Shown here piece by piece: positions 17,758 to 27,525 of a stretch of 64,000 nt of DNA. The stretch covers positions 62,001 to 126,000 of the forward strand of contig NZ_RQYM01000002.1 of assembly GCF_003859945.1 (NCBI RefSeq), read 5' to 3'. The number at the start of each line of letters is the position of its first letter. The stretch's first letter is position 1. The notes beneath the pieces are model-generated. The model was given only the letters and a program-made list of their open reading frames with translations. It made no database searches and was not told the origin of the DNA. Both the position numbers and the translations under genes were made by a program. This DNA comes from Leucobacter sp. OH1287. Lineage in GTDB: Bacteria; Actinomycetota; Actinomycetes; Actinomycetales; Microbacteriaceae.

Positions 17758-18771
17758 CTAGCTGACGTTGTGTGACTTGCGTGTGCGTGCCTCGATGACG
17801 GCGACGATTGCGCCGAACATGAAGCCCGCAACCGGCCAGACTACCCAGCTGATGTGCCAGGCGTTGCCGAGGAACGACCACAGCAGGAAGACGACGAGAG
17901 TGATAGGCCAGTAGACAGAAGCCAGCACCCCGATTTTTGATTCTGAATCAACCCGGGCAGCACGCTTGCGAGCGAACTGGGGTCCTGCGAGTGACAGTAC
18001 GTTCAGAGCGCTGCGGCGCATACCGTTGATAATCAGCAGCGGCACAGCGAGTGTGACACCGATCAGAACCGATATTCCGAAGCTCGGGTTCATTGCGGCG
18101 ACAACAATGCCGAGCAGGATGAGTCCAACACCGGTTGCGATGCCCGCGTAGTAGCGCGGCTCCGCCTCATCAAGCTTTGCTTTATAGTGTTTGCCGGTGT
18201 CGTAGTCGACAATCGCTTTACCCTCGTCGAGTTTGCGGAACCGGCGGTTGGTTGCAACGCTCATAATAAAGATCGGCACCGCGATCGCAACCCCGATCAG
18301 CGTAATGAACCCGAGATTAGCGTCTGCCCGCACAACCCCGGGGCTGGCAAACAACTTAAACGAGAGGCCGCCAGAGAGCAGAATGTTGGCGATAACCCCG
18401 AGCAGAATAATCGCAACGCCCGCTGCGATAAAGATTGATGCGCGGCGGTTGTCCGCGAGAGCCTGCTCGGCCTCCTCCCGAGTCAGCACCGGCAGATCCG
18501 GTGCAGCTTCTGCCTCGGCAGCGTGTGTATACCCGGCGGCTGAGGTGTTTAGTGCGTGGCGGATCCCCAACTCATCGGCCAGTTCGTTCAGGTTACCGAA
18601 CTCGGTGATAACCCGCCCGGTTGCCTCGTTCTCGCTGACACCGGAGGCGAGCAACTCACCGTATTTATCCTCGCTCATCTGCAGCAGCTCCTGCTTTGCC
18701 CGCCCGACCTCCGGGGTCTCGGGCAGTGTCTGAAACTGCGCCTCAATATAAAGCCTTACTGCTTCGTTCAT
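17758..18771 (-). CDS. Membrane protein with permease-prefix-like N-terminus, PadR partner
   Basis: This 337-residue protein begins with a soluble helical domain of about 95 residues (YIEAQFQTLPETPEV, ELLASGVSENEATGRVITEFGN). That domain resembles the DUF1700/permease-prefix regions that often follow PadR genes. Six or so hydrophobic segments follow. ATG 18771 has GGGAGGG upstream, located inside the end of the padR gene, so the pair is translationally coupled. A membrane-stress or envelope role is plausible by analogy; nothing in the sequence defines a substrate. Confidence 0.75.
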   Translation of the reverse strand: MNEAVRLYIEAQFQTLPETPEVGRAKQELLQMSEDKYGELLASGVSENEATGRVITEFGNLNELADELGIRHALNTSAAGYTHAAEAEAAPDLPVLTREEAEQALADNRRASIFIAAGVAIILLGVIANILLSGGLSFKLFASPGVVRADANLGFITLIGVAIAVPIFIMSVATNRRFRKLDEGKAIVDYDTGKHYKAKLDEAEPRYYAGIATGVGLILLGIVVAAMNPSFGISVLIGVTLAVPLLIINGMRRSALNVLSLAGPQFARKRAARVDSESKIGVLASVYWPITLVVFLLWSFLGNAWHISWVVWPVAGFMFGAIVAVIEARTRKSHNVS

Positions 18772-18772
18772 G

Positions 18773-19099
18773 TTATCCCTCCCCAAGGATTCGGGTGACG
18801 GCGGTTATGCCATCACGCCAGGTCTGTTTCAGGTTCTGCAACTGCGTCTCACCCGCAGCGGTCAGCGCGTAGTAGGTGCGGGGGCGTCCGGCTGTTTCGC
18901 TGCCCGGGAACGAGGTCAGATACCCCTTTTGTTCGAGACGGCGGATCGCGGCATACAGGGTTGTTTCTTTGGGATCGTATGCACCCGCGCTCTGTTCACG
19001 CAGGCGCTGTGAGATCGCATAGCCGTATGAGGCCCCCTCGGCTAGCACGCTGAGAATCAGCATTTCGAGGGTTGTGCGGATCATGTCACTGCTGATCAT
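18773..19099 (-). CDS. PadR-family transcriptional regulator
   Basis: This 108-residue winged-helix repressor has the family pattern MIRTTLEMLILSVLAEG, SYGYAISQRLRE, TTLYAAIRRLEQKGYL and GRPRTYYALTAAGE, and ends with a short dimerisation helix. ATG 19099 is preferred over an upstream GTG because GGGGTGA precedes it. Its stop is followed after one base by the ATG of the membrane gene, so both form one operon. Direct repeats in its promoter suggest self-regulation. Confidence 0.92.
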   Translation of the reverse strand: MISSDMIRTTLEMLILSVLAEGASYGYAISQRLREQSAGAYDPKETTLYAAIRRLEQKGYLTSFPGSETAGRPRTYYALTAAGETQLQNLKQTWRDGITAVTRILGEG

Positions 19100-19131
19100 C
19101 CTGCTCACCCCTTTCACTACTACTGCATGTG

Positions 19132-19164
19132 ATGTAGTAATTACTCTAGCTCATGTAGTAATTT
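19132..19164 (-). promoter_or_regulatory. Direct repeats ATGTAGTAATT upstream of padR
   Basis: ATGTAGTAATT occurs at 19132 and again at 19153. The 21-bp spacing equals two helical turns. PadR proteins often bind ATGT/ACAT-containing promoter DNA, so this is a likely autoregulatory site. Confidence 0.55.
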
Positions 19165-19268
19165 TGTGCAAGTGCTAATCTGTGCAGAAATTTGACTAGC
19201 TTGCAAGGCGGCATAAACGCGGTATCTAGCTAGTGACTGCTCGGCTGTTCTTGTGAGACAATAAACTC

Positions 19269-20876
19269 ATGGTGCCAAACACAAAAGAATCTCAAAGGGC
19301 AGAGCTGCACAAGACCATCTGGCGGATCGCGAACGATCTGCGCGGGAGTGTCGACGGTTGGGATTTCAAGGCTTATGTGCTCGGAATGCTGTTCTACCGC
19401 TTTATCTCAGAGAACCTCACCTCCTACTTAAACAAGCGTGAACATGCTGCAGGTGATACTGATTTTGACTACGCGGCTCTCTCTGACGAGAAAGCGGAGT
19501 TTGGGCGTACTGAGACTGTTGCAGAGAAGGGCTTCTATATTCTGCCCTCGGAACTATTCCAGAATGTGCGTAAGCGAGCACGGCACGACGAAAACCTCAA
19601 TGAAACACTTGAGCGAGTGTTTAAGAACATCGAGGGATCAGCTGTTAGTACAGCTAGTGAGGACGACCTGAAGGGGCTGTTTGATGATCTGGATGTCAAC
19701 AGCTCAAAGCTTGGTAACTCTGTTGCGCAGCGTAACGAGAAACTGGTCGGGCTGCTTAACGCTATCGGCGATATGCCGCTTGGCAGTTTTGAGGATAACT
19801 CAATTGATCTGTTCGGGGATGCGTACGAGTATTTGATGACTATGTACGCCTCCAGTGCCGGAAAATCTGGTGGAGAGTTCTTCACACCACAGGAGGTTTC
19901 AGAGCTGCTGGCTCGTATTGCCTCGCACGGTAAAACCCGTGTTAATAAGGTTTACGACCCTGCTGTCGGCTCTGGCTCGCTACTGCTGAAGTTTGCAAAG
20001 GTGCTTGGGCGAGATAACGTCGGTGGATTCTACGGTCAGGAGATCAACCTCACCACCTACAACCTTGCTCGCATCAATATGTTCTTGCACGATGTGAACT
20101 ACGAAAAGTTTGATATTGCGCTGGGGGATACCCTCACAGAACCGAAGCACTGGGATGATGAACCTTTTGAGGCGATTGTTTCTAATCCTCCCTACTCAAT
20201 CAAGTGGGAGGGCAACGATAACCCGCTGCTCATCAATGATCCTAGGTTTGCGCCCGCCGGTGTTTTGGCCCCAAAGTCAAAGGCAGACCTGGCGTTCACC
20301 ATGCACATGCTATCGTGGTTGGCGGAGAACGGAACCGCGGCCATTGTTGAGTTCCCGGGCGTGCTCTATAGGGGCGGGGCCGAGCAGAAAATCCGCAAGT
20401 ACCTGATTGACAACAACTACGTTGATACCGTTATTCAGTTGCCAGCGGATCTGTTCTTCGGCACCACAATTGCCACCTGCATTATTGTGCTAAAGAAGTC
20501 TAAGACAGATAACAGTGTGCTGTTTATTGATGCCTCCGCAGAGTTTAAACGGGTCGGTAACAAGAACAAACTGTTGCCTGGCAACCAGGATCACATCCTA
20601 GATCGTTTCGTCGCCAGAGAGGACGTTGAGTTTGTTTCTCGGCTGGTGAAGTGCGAAGAAATTGCAGTGAACGACTACAACATCTCAGTGTCTTCTTACG
20701 TTGAAAAAGAGGACACTCGGGAAGTGGTTAATATCACAGAGTTGAATGAGGAGATAGCGCAGATAGTGAGTAGGCAGGAAGTGCTGCGCTCGCAGATCGA
20801 CGCCATTGTTGCTGTTCTGGAGGAGAGCACCGTGTTGCAAGGGAGCACCGCTCCTGAGGGGGGATGGCAGGCATGA
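19269..20876 (+). CDS. hsdM: Type I restriction-modification system, methyltransferase subunit HsdM
   Basis: This N6-adenine methyltransferase subunit pairs with HsdS to modify the host and joins HsdR to restrict. The N-terminal HsdM domain ([21 protein letters not shown], then YRFISENL) precedes the SAM-binding [11 protein letters not shown] and the catalytic NPPY (SNPPYSIKW). The C-terminal coiled segment ends near [13 protein letters not shown]. The length of 535 residues is normal. Its TGA overlaps the ATG of the next gene (ATGA). Base composition is lower in GC than flanking genes and it carries no GGATCC, consistent with horizontal transfer of the locus. Confidence 0.95.
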   Translation: MVPNTKESQRAELHKTIWRIANDLRGSVDGWDFKAYVLGMLFYRFISENLTSYLNKREHAAGDTDFDYAALSDEKAEFGRTETVAEKGFYILPSELFQNVRKRARHDENLNETLERVFKNIEGSAVSTASEDDLKGLFDDLDVNSSKLGNSVAQRNEKLVGLLNAIGDMPLGSFEDNSIDLFGDAYEYLMTMYASSAGKSGGEFFTPQEVSELLARIASHGKTRVNKVYDPAVGSGSLLLKFAKVLGRDNVGGFYGQEINLTTYNLARINMFLHDVNYEKFDIALGDTLTEPKHWDDEPFEAIVSNPPYSIKWEGNDNPLLINDPRFAPAGVLAPKSKADLAFTMHMLSWLAENGTAAIVEFPGVLYRGGAEQKIRKYLIDNNYVDTVIQLPADLFFGTTIATCIIVLKKSKTDNSVLFIDASAEFKRVGNKNKLLPGNQDHILDRFVAREDVEFVSRLVKCEEIAVNDYNISVSSYVEKEDTREVVNITELNEEIAQIVSRQEVLRSQIDAIVAVLEESTVLQGSTAPEGGWQA

Positions 20877-21946
20877 GTGCCGCCGATGAGGACTTCACGG
20901 TTAGTGACGCGGCCACCGCTTTCCTCCCTGAGTACAGGGATGAGGACGTCCGTGGTGAGCTGATTGTCTATAGGGATGTCCAGGGGAACCCTGTTGTGGA
21001 GCTGGGGTTGTATGACGGCCAGGCGTGGCTGACGCAGGAGCAGATGGCAACCCTGTATCAGACCAGTCGGCAGAATATTGCCATCCATCTGAAGCATCTT
21101 TACGACGAGGGTGAAATTGTGACGGAGGCAACTTGTAAGGATTACTTACAAGTTCGCCAAGAGGGCCCGCGTCAGGTCGAACGCACACTGAAGTACTACA
21201 GCCTGGAGGCCGTGCTGGCCGTGGGCTACCGCGTGCGATCGCCTCAGGGCACGCAGTTTCGCCAGTGGGCCACCCAGCATTTGTCGGAGTTCTTGGTCAA
21301 GGGCTTTGCGATGGATGATGAGCGCCTGAAGAACCTGGGTGGGGGAGCGTATTGGCGTGAACTCCTAGAACGCATCCGCGATATTCGCGCCAGTGAGAAG
21401 GTCTTCTACCGCCAAGTGCTGGATCTGTTTGCCACCAGCCCGGACTATGATCCGAATTCTCCTGTCGCCAGGGAGTTCTTTGCCACCGTGCAGAACATGT
21501 TCCATTTCGCGGTCCACGGCCACACCGCAGCAGAACTGGTGATCAGTCGGATCAATGCTGACGCGCCCTTCATGGGGATGACATCCTTTAAAGGCGAACA
21601 TCCAACGCGGGAAGAGGCAGAGGTGGCAAAGAATTACCTGACCCAAGATGAACTGGAGCGCCTGCGTCTCATGGTGTCAGCCTATTTTGAAGCGGCGGAG
21701 CTGCGCGCACGCATGCACACCCCCACCTTTATGGCGGATTGGATGCCCCACCTGAAAACGCTCATTGCTGCAATGGGTGGTGAGGTGCTGGAAGGGCACG
21801 GCGCCCGAAGCCATAAGCAGATGACGAATGTAGTCAAGCGGGAGTGCGAACGCTACCGCCAACGAATCCGAGACATCCAGACCCCTGTGGAGCGCGATTA
21901 CGCCGCTAGCATCAAGGAACTCAGTGAGAAAGCCGAGGGCAAGTGA
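20873..21946 (+). CDS. RhuM-family protein within the type I R-M operon
   Basis: The 357-residue protein has the virulence RhuM pattern: [51 protein letters not shown] (a helix-turn-helix-like segment), [20 protein letters not shown] and [13 protein letters not shown] long helical C-terminal half follows. RhuM proteins frequently sit between hsdM and hsdS, but their biochemical role is unknown. The start is set at 20873 for the ATGA overlap with hsdM; a start at 20864 adds only three residues. The stop is one base from the candidate hsdS ATG. Confidence 0.88.
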   Translation: MSAADEDFTVSDAATAFLPEYRDEDVRGELIVYRDVQGNPVVELGLYDGQAWLTQEQMATLYQTSRQNIAIHLKHLYDEGEIVTEATCKDYLQVRQEGPRQVERTLKYYSLEAVLAVGYRVRSPQGTQFRQWATQHLSEFLVKGFAMDDERLKNLGGGAYWRELLERIRDIRASEKVFYRQVLDLFATSPDYDPNSPVAREFFATVQNMFHFAVHGHTAAELVISRINADAPFMGMTSFKGEHPTREEAEVAKNYLTQDELERLRLMVSAYFEAAELRARMHTPTFMADWMPHLKTLIAAMGGEVLEGHGARSHKQMTNVVKRECERYRQRIRDIQTPVERDYAASIKELSEKAEGK

Positions 21947-21947
21947 C

Positions 21948-23316
21948 ATGTTGCCAACACCTGAAAATGCAACGTATAGCGGGCCTGTCCTCTCGGAAGA
22001 AGATAAGCGCGTAGGGGAGGCCGTGTCGGTGCAGGAGGCACGTCAAGCAGAGCTGGACGAGGTCATCCGCATGAGCACCAATATCGAGCAGCTCATTCAA
22101 GAACTGTGCCCCGATGGGGTTCCGTATGTTGCCATAGGAGAGTTTGCTGAAATACAGCGTGGTAGCGGGATGCCTAAAACAATTCTGACTGAGGAAGGAA
22201 TCGGTGCGATCCATTACGGGCAGATATACACCCTCTATGGTACTTATGCAGAGTCAACATTTACATTTGTTTCAGAAGAAAATGCGCAGAAGCTAGTCCA
22301 TGTGAATCCTGGTGATCTTATTATTACGAATACGAGCGAAAATCTTGAAGACGTAGGCAAGTCGCTCGCATGGGTTGGAGATAAGAAAATTGTCATCGGA
22401 GGTCATGCGTGTGTCATTCGGCATAAGCATAACTCCAAATATCTTGCGTATTGGATGCAGACAGAAGATTTTCAACAGCAAAAGAGAAGGCTCTGTACGG
22501 GAACAAAAGTTATTGAGCTATCAGCCAAGAAGCTCACGCAAATTTTGGTTCCTCTTCCTCCTGTCGAAGTGCAGGAAGAGATCGTTCGCATACTAGACTT
22601 GTTTACAGAGCTGGAAGCGGAGCTGGAAGCGGAGCTGGAAGCGGAGCTGGAGAAACGGCGCCTTCAGTATGCGCATTATCGTGATTGTTTGTTCGGCGAA
22701 ACTGGAAAACAACATAGAGTCAAAGCACTCGGTGACATTGTCGAGATGAAAGCAGGAAGCTTTGTCAAGGCCGCTCTCGTATCAAAAGATAGCACGGACA
22801 CTCACCCAATACCTTAGTTATGGAGCTGGGGGATTAAGAGGGTATGTTGCAGAGGCGAATGGTGGTGGTTCATTTGTCTTGATAGGACGTCAGGGTGCTC
22901 TTTGTGGAAATGTGGTTCGGGGGAAAGGACCTTTTTACGCAACTGAACACGCTGTACTTGTCACTCCAAAACAGCCACTTGATTTGAGTTGGATATACCA
23001 CCTTCTCACATGGATGAATCTGAACCAATATGCTACAAAATCAGCGCAGCCGGGTTTGTCAGTTGGATCATTAAAACGGCTTTGCGTCTCTGTACCGCCA
23101 CGGCAAAGACAAGAGGAAATAGCTTCAGTTCTAGATCAAATGGATGCCCTGGTCAATGACCTGAGCTCTGGGTTGCCAGCTGAGATAGCTGCACGCCGTA
23201 AGCAGTACGAGCACTATCGCGATCGTCTCCTCAGCTTCCCAGAGCTTAAAGAAGATCAGCCAGCTGGATCCACTGAGGGTGCATTGCCTAATAAGAAGGA
23301 GCCTGAGCGCGCATGA
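21948..23316 (+). pseudogene. hsdS: Type I R-M specificity subunit HsdS, frameshifted in the second target-recognition domain
   Basis: The first frame (21948-22817) encodes the N-terminal segment, the first target-recognition domain and the central conserved region, ending LQYAHYRDCLFG. The start of the second recognition domain breaks at a stop after THPIP. The +1 frame resumes immediately as SYGAGGLRGYVAEANGGG. It carries the rest of that domain and the distal conserved region (RKQYEHYRDRLLSF) to 23316. Removing one T near 22815 would rejoin both. The start may be ATG 21948 or, more typical of HsdS, ATG 22071 (MSTNIEQLIQELCPDGVPY). The intact first half could still dimerise, as known for truncated HsdS of EcoR124I and EcoDXXI. 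Confidence 0.85.
22608..22651 (+). repeat. 12-bp tandem repeats in the HsdS central spacer
   Basis: GAGCTGGAAGCG is repeated three times in full (22608-22643), followed by a partial copy, encoding ELEA units. It sits exactly where EcoR124I-type HsdS proteins carry TAEL repeats whose number sets the length of the DNA recognition spacer. Confidence 0.85.
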
Positions 23317-24230
23317 AGGGCAAACATATCGAGCTCTTCCTGGTTGACGGGGTAGCTGGCGGACTCACCACCGCTGAGATTGCAGGATGGACAGGGCATA
23401 TCCTCGCAGGGCCGCGCGCAGAACTAACCCGCATCCTCAACGAACGTGATGAAGTAAAAGAGAGGAACGGCGTATACATTCTACTGGGTAACGATTTTGG
23501 TGTAACCGAACAAACTCGTGCCTACATTGGTCGCACAGAGAACTTTGTTACGCGATTCCGTGAACACGATGCCAAAAAAGACTTTTGGGATCGGCTGGTT
23601 ATAATCACGGCTAAAGACGCTGCCTTTAACGAGGGGCACTGGGGAGAACTGGAAAAACAACTGGCCGATCAAGCCCGTAAGGCCGAACGCTGCTATCTAG
23701 AAAATGGCAACACCCCGCAGGGGCGTAAACTCTCTGAAGCTCAACGCTCAGATATGGAAGCTTTCTTTGTACAGCTGCAGGTGATTCTGCCAGTCCTCGG
23801 CATAAACATCCTTCGCGGAAGAAAAACCGCTGTTGCAGCCCAAGAAGAAGCCAAACCTGCAACCGAGTCGCCTATCTTCAGCCTGAAACAGAAGAAGCGT
23901 CAGATCGATGCCAAGCTGCAGGTTGTTGACGGCGAGTTCTTTCTGCTGGAAGGATCGCGGATCGCCCCTCGCTGGATTGGTAAAGCAGTCGCAGAAACCA
24001 CAGAAAAATCCTACGCATCCATGAAAAGCAAACGAGACGCACTTGTCAACGACGGCTCAGTTCGCATTGATGCTGCAACCGGTCTTGCAATCACTACAAG
24101 AGATATTCCCTGCTCATCAACATCGCAAGCAGGAGCACTCGCAACTGGGCGCTCAACCAATGGTCGCTTAGCGTGGAAATGGGAAGGCGGCACTTACGCC
24201 GACTGGGAAGAGCGCGGACTCAACACATAG
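23313..24230 (+). CDS. GIY-YIG nuclease-like protein with DUF4357 domain
   Basis: This 305-residue protein has a GIY-YIG-type core: GVYILLGN about residue 53, then RAYIGRTENFVTRFREHDAKKDFW. A helical segment with GHWGELEKQL contains the expected Glu. The C-terminal part (GSVRIDAATG, then TSQAGALATGRSTNGRLAWKWEGGTY) matches DUF4357. The ATG overlaps the hsdS stop (ATGA), and the stop lies 8 bp before hsdR, so it belongs to the R-M operon. Such proteins are common in type I loci; a role in cleavage or modulation is inferred. Confidence 0.85.
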   Translation: MKGKHIELFLVDGVAGGLTTAEIAGWTGHILAGPRAELTRILNERDEVKERNGVYILLGNDFGVTEQTRAYIGRTENFVTRFREHDAKKDFWDRLVIITAKDAAFNEGHWGELEKQLADQARKAERCYLENGNTPQGRKLSEAQRSDMEAFFVQLQVILPVLGINILRGRKTAVAAQEEAKPATESPIFSLKQKKRQIDAKLQVVDGEFFLLEGSRIAPRWIGKAVAETTEKSYASMKSKRDALVNDGSVRIDAATGLAITTRDIPCSSTSQAGALATGRSTNGRLAWKWEGGTYADWEERGLNT

Positions 24231-24238
24231 GACAAACC

Positions 24239-27200
24239 ATGATAAACACCCCTGCACCTCAATATGACCTTATTGCCTTCAGCGACGAAAGCACTGTAGT
24301 AGCTGAATACACCCCCGACACCAAAACCGCAGACAACCACCAGAGCGAGGCGGAACTCGAGCGTGAGTTCATAGAAACGCTGGTCTCACAAGCCTATGAG
24401 CGCTTACACATTACAAAGGAAGCAGACCTCATTGAGAATCTGCGCCGACAGCTCGAAGCGCTCAACGACTACAAGTTCTCAGACAGTGAGTGGGAGCGCT
24501 TCTTCGGGAACGTGATCGCTGGCAAGAACGAGGGTATCGAGGAAAAAACCGCGAAGATCCAAGAGAACCACGTGCAGCTGCTGCAGCGCGATAACGGGCT
24601 CACCAAAAACATTAAACTGCTGGACAAAGCCAACATCCACAACAACCGGCTACAGGTGATAAACCAGTACCAGATTGACACCTCGGGCAAGAACGGCAGC
24701 GGCGGATCGCGATCCACCAACCGCTATGACGTCACCGTGTTGGTGAACGGCTTGCCACTCGTACACATTGAGCTGAAGCGGCGCGGCGTCAATATTCGTG
24801 AAGCCTTCAACCAGATTAACCGCTACCAGCGAGACAGTTTTTGGGGCGGATCTGGACTCTTCGAGTACGTGCAGCTGTTCGTCATCTCGAACGGCACGCT
24901 AACCAAGTACTACTCGAACACGACTCGCGAGCAGCACATTAAAGAAGCGAAAAATACCGCTAAACGCCGAAAAACCTCGAACAGTTTCGAGTTCACCTCC
25001 TGGTGGGCAGACGCGCAAAACAAGCCCATTCTTGACCTCACTGCGTTTGCAAAAACCTTCTTCGCTAAGCACACTCTGCTCAACATTCTCACCAAGTACT
25101 GTGTGCTGACCGCGGAGCGGATGCTGCTTGTTATGCGGCCGTATCAGATCGTTGCAACCGAGCGGATCATGCAGCGTATCGAGATCGCCACAAACTATAA
25201 GCACCTCGGCTCAGTGAAAGCCGGCGGCTATGTGTGGCACACAACCGGCTCCGGTAAGACGCTGACCAGCTTTAAAACAGCGCAGCTTGCGTCAGCCCTG
25301 CCAAGCGTTGACAAGGTGTTGTTTGTTGTCGATCGTAAAGACCTCGACTATCAGACGATGCGTGAATATGACCGGTTCCAAAAAGGTGCAGCAAACTCAA
25401 ACACCTCGACTGCGGTTCTCAAGAAGCAGCTCGAGGATGAGAACGCTAAGATCATCATCACGACGATTCAGAAGCTGTCGACCTTCATCAAAGCAAACGA
25501 GAAACATGATGTCTACGGTAAACACGTGGTTATCATCTTCGACGAGTGCCACCGGTCACAGTTCGGTGATATGCACAACCGCATAACGAAATCCTTCAAG
25601 CGCTACAACCTGTTTGGATTCACTGGCACCCCAATCTTTGCCGCCAACAGTCGCTCGGGCAGCAGCGCTGGGTTGAAAACAACCGAACAGGTGTTTGGCG
25701 ACAAACTTCACACCTACACAATCGTTGACGCGATCACAGATAAGAACGTACTTCCGTTCCGGATCGACTATGTGAAAACAAGCACTGTCGGCGGCTGTTT
25801 AGGCAGCAAAATCTCGACTGTGGAGACCGAGAAACTACTGCTGGATGAGAGACGGATCCGCGAGGTTGTAAGCTACACGCTGGAGCATTTTGCGCAGAAA
25901 ACAAAGCGATCCACCAGCTACGGCCACTCTGTTGTGACGAATGTTGCAGAAGCGGCCAGAACTCGTGGAAGCAAGGAAGCGAAGCGTGCAAGCAGGCAGG
26001 TGCGAGGCTTTAACGCCATCTTCGCTACTGCGTCCATTGAAGCTGCTCGGAAGTACTACAACCAGTTCGCTATCCAGCAGCAGGATCTGCCCTCCGATCA
26101 GCAGCTGAAGGTGGGTATCATATACTCCTACGGTGCGAATGAGGCGGCGGACGACGGCATCCTCGACGAGGAAGCCTTTGACACCGACGCGCTCAGCACT
26201 GATGCGCGTGAGTTCCTGGAAGAGGCGATCAACGACTACAACGAAATGTTCGGCACTAGCTACGACACCAGTGCCGAAAAGTTCCAAAACTACTACAAAG
26301 ATCTGTCGATGCGGTTGAAGAACCGGGAACTCGATCTTGTGATCGTTGTGAACATGTTCCTCACCGGGTTCGATGCGACAACGCTCAACACACTGTTTGT
26401 CGATAAGAATCTGCGAGCCCACGGCCTTATTCAGGCGTACTCCCGCACCAACCGTATCCTCAACTCGGTGAAAACATACGGTAACATCGTTGCCTTCCGA
26501 GACTTAGAAGAGGAAACCAACGCGGCACTAGAGCTGTTTGGTAACAAGGACGCAAGCGGTGTTGTACTGATGAAACCCTTCAAGCACTACTATCGCGAGT
26601 ATAAGGACAAGGTAACCGAGCTTTTGGAGGAGTTCCCGCTCAACAAGCAGATAGTGGGAGAGCGAGCTAAAAGGAGTTTTATCAAACTCTTTGGAGCCAT
26701 CCTGCGCCTTGAAAACATCCTCACCTCGTTTGATGAGTTTGCCGGTAAGGAACTGTTGAACCGGCGACAGGTTCAAGACTATCGCAGCATCTATCTCAAC
26801 CTGCATGATGAAATCAGGGGAGAAAAAGAAGCTGAAAATGATCCCGCCCACGATGATGTAGTGTTTGAAATCGAACTGATAAAACAGGTAGAAATCAACG
26901 TTGACTACATACTCATGCTGATAGAGAAGCACCAGCAGAGACTGGGGAACGAGCTACAGCTAGACAGTGGTGCGACGCTGGATGAAGAAGGATCCCTCGA
27001 CGAGGAAATCAACGAAAACATTCCAGCAACCATTAGGCGAGCCATTGAGGCAAGCCCAAGCCTGCGAAACAAGAAAGACCTCTTCTCGGAGTTCATCGAC
27101 TCCATTACCGGAAACAGCACCGTTGAGGATGAGTGGCAAGACTATATTCGAGCGAAGAGCGAATCAGAACTTGCTGACATTGTGAAAGTGGAAAGACTAA

Positions 27201-27409
27201 ACCCTGAGGAAACCAGCCGCTTTATGGAAAAGGCATTCCGTGACGGCGCCCTCAGCACCTCTGGAACAGCGATTACGAAGATACTGCCGCCTGTTTCTCG
27301 TTTCACGCCTACCGGTGGACACGGCGAGAAGAAGCAGACCGTTATCAAAAAACTAACCGCCTTTTTCGACAGGTTCTATGGGCTTGGAGCTGGACCAGGC
27401 GGGCGATAA
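24239..27409 (+). CDS. hsdR: Type I restriction enzyme, endonuclease/translocase subunit HsdR
   Basis: This 1056-residue motor subunit translocates and cleaves unmodified DNA. The PD-(D/E)xK nuclease shows as NRYDVTVLVNGLPLVHIELKRRG near residue 165. The SF2 helicase follows: HTTGSGKTLTS (Walker A), FDECHRSQFGDMH (motif II), GFTGTPIF (motif III) and AYSRTNRI (motif VI). A helical C-terminal domain would bind the methylase core. ATG 24239 is chosen; an upstream in-frame ATG at 24173 lies inside the previous gene. All motifs are intact even though hsdS is broken. Confidence 0.95.
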   Translation: MINTPAPQYDLIAFSDESTVVAEYTPDTKTADNHQSEAELEREFIETLVSQAYERLHITKEADLIENLRRQLEALNDYKFSDSEWERFFGNVIAGKNEGIEEKTAKIQENHVQLLQRDNGLTKNIKLLDKANIHNNRLQVINQYQIDTSGKNGSGGSRSTNRYDVTVLVNGLPLVHIELKRRGVNIREAFNQINRYQRDSFWGGSGLFEYVQLFVISNGTLTKYYSNTTREQHIKEAKNTAKRRKTSNSFEFTSWWADAQNKPILDLTAFAKTFFAKHTLLNILTKYCVLTAERMLLVMRPYQIVATERIMQRIEIATNYKHLGSVKAGGYVWHTTGSGKTLTSFKTAQLASALPSVDKVLFVVDRKDLDYQTMREYDRFQKGAANSNTSTAVLKKQLEDENAKIIITTIQKLSTFIKANEKHDVYGKHVVIIFDECHRSQFGDMHNRITKSFKRYNLFGFTGTPIFAANSRSGSSAGLKTTEQVFGDKLHTYTIVDAITDKNVLPFRIDYVKTSTVGGCLGSKISTVETEKLLLDERRIREVVSYTLEHFAQKTKRSTSYGHSVVTNVAEAARTRGSKEAKRASRQVRGFNAIFATASIEAARKYYNQFAIQQQDLPSDQQLKVGIIYSYGANEAADDGILDEEAFDTDALSTDAREFLEEAINDYNEMFGTSYDTSAEKFQNYYKDLSMRLKNRELDLVIVVNMFLTGFDATTLNTLFVDKNLRAHGLIQAYSRTNRILNSVKTYGNIVAFRDLEEETNAALELFGNKDASGVVLMKPFKHYYREYKDKVTELLEEFPLNKQIVGERAKRSFIKLFGAILRLENILTSFDEFAGKELLNRRQVQDYRSIYLNLHDEIRGEKEAENDPAHDDVVFEIELIKQVEINVDYILMLIEKHQQRLGNELQLDSGATLDEEGSLDEEINENIPATIRRAIEASPSLRNKKDLFSEFIDSITGNSTVEDEWQDYIRAKSESELADIVKVERLNPEETSRFMEKAFRDGALSTSGTAITKILPPVSRFTPTGGHGEKKQTVIKKLTAFFDRFYGLGAGPGGR

Positions 27410-27525
27410 AATCCTTTGTTTTGGACTGGGTTGCGACCGCCAGTCTCATTGGAAGATAGCACTAAAGTCGGTATGATTAACATCTAGGCGTTACAGGTTC
27501 TGGGCATATTCCGGGAGGGCTTACC

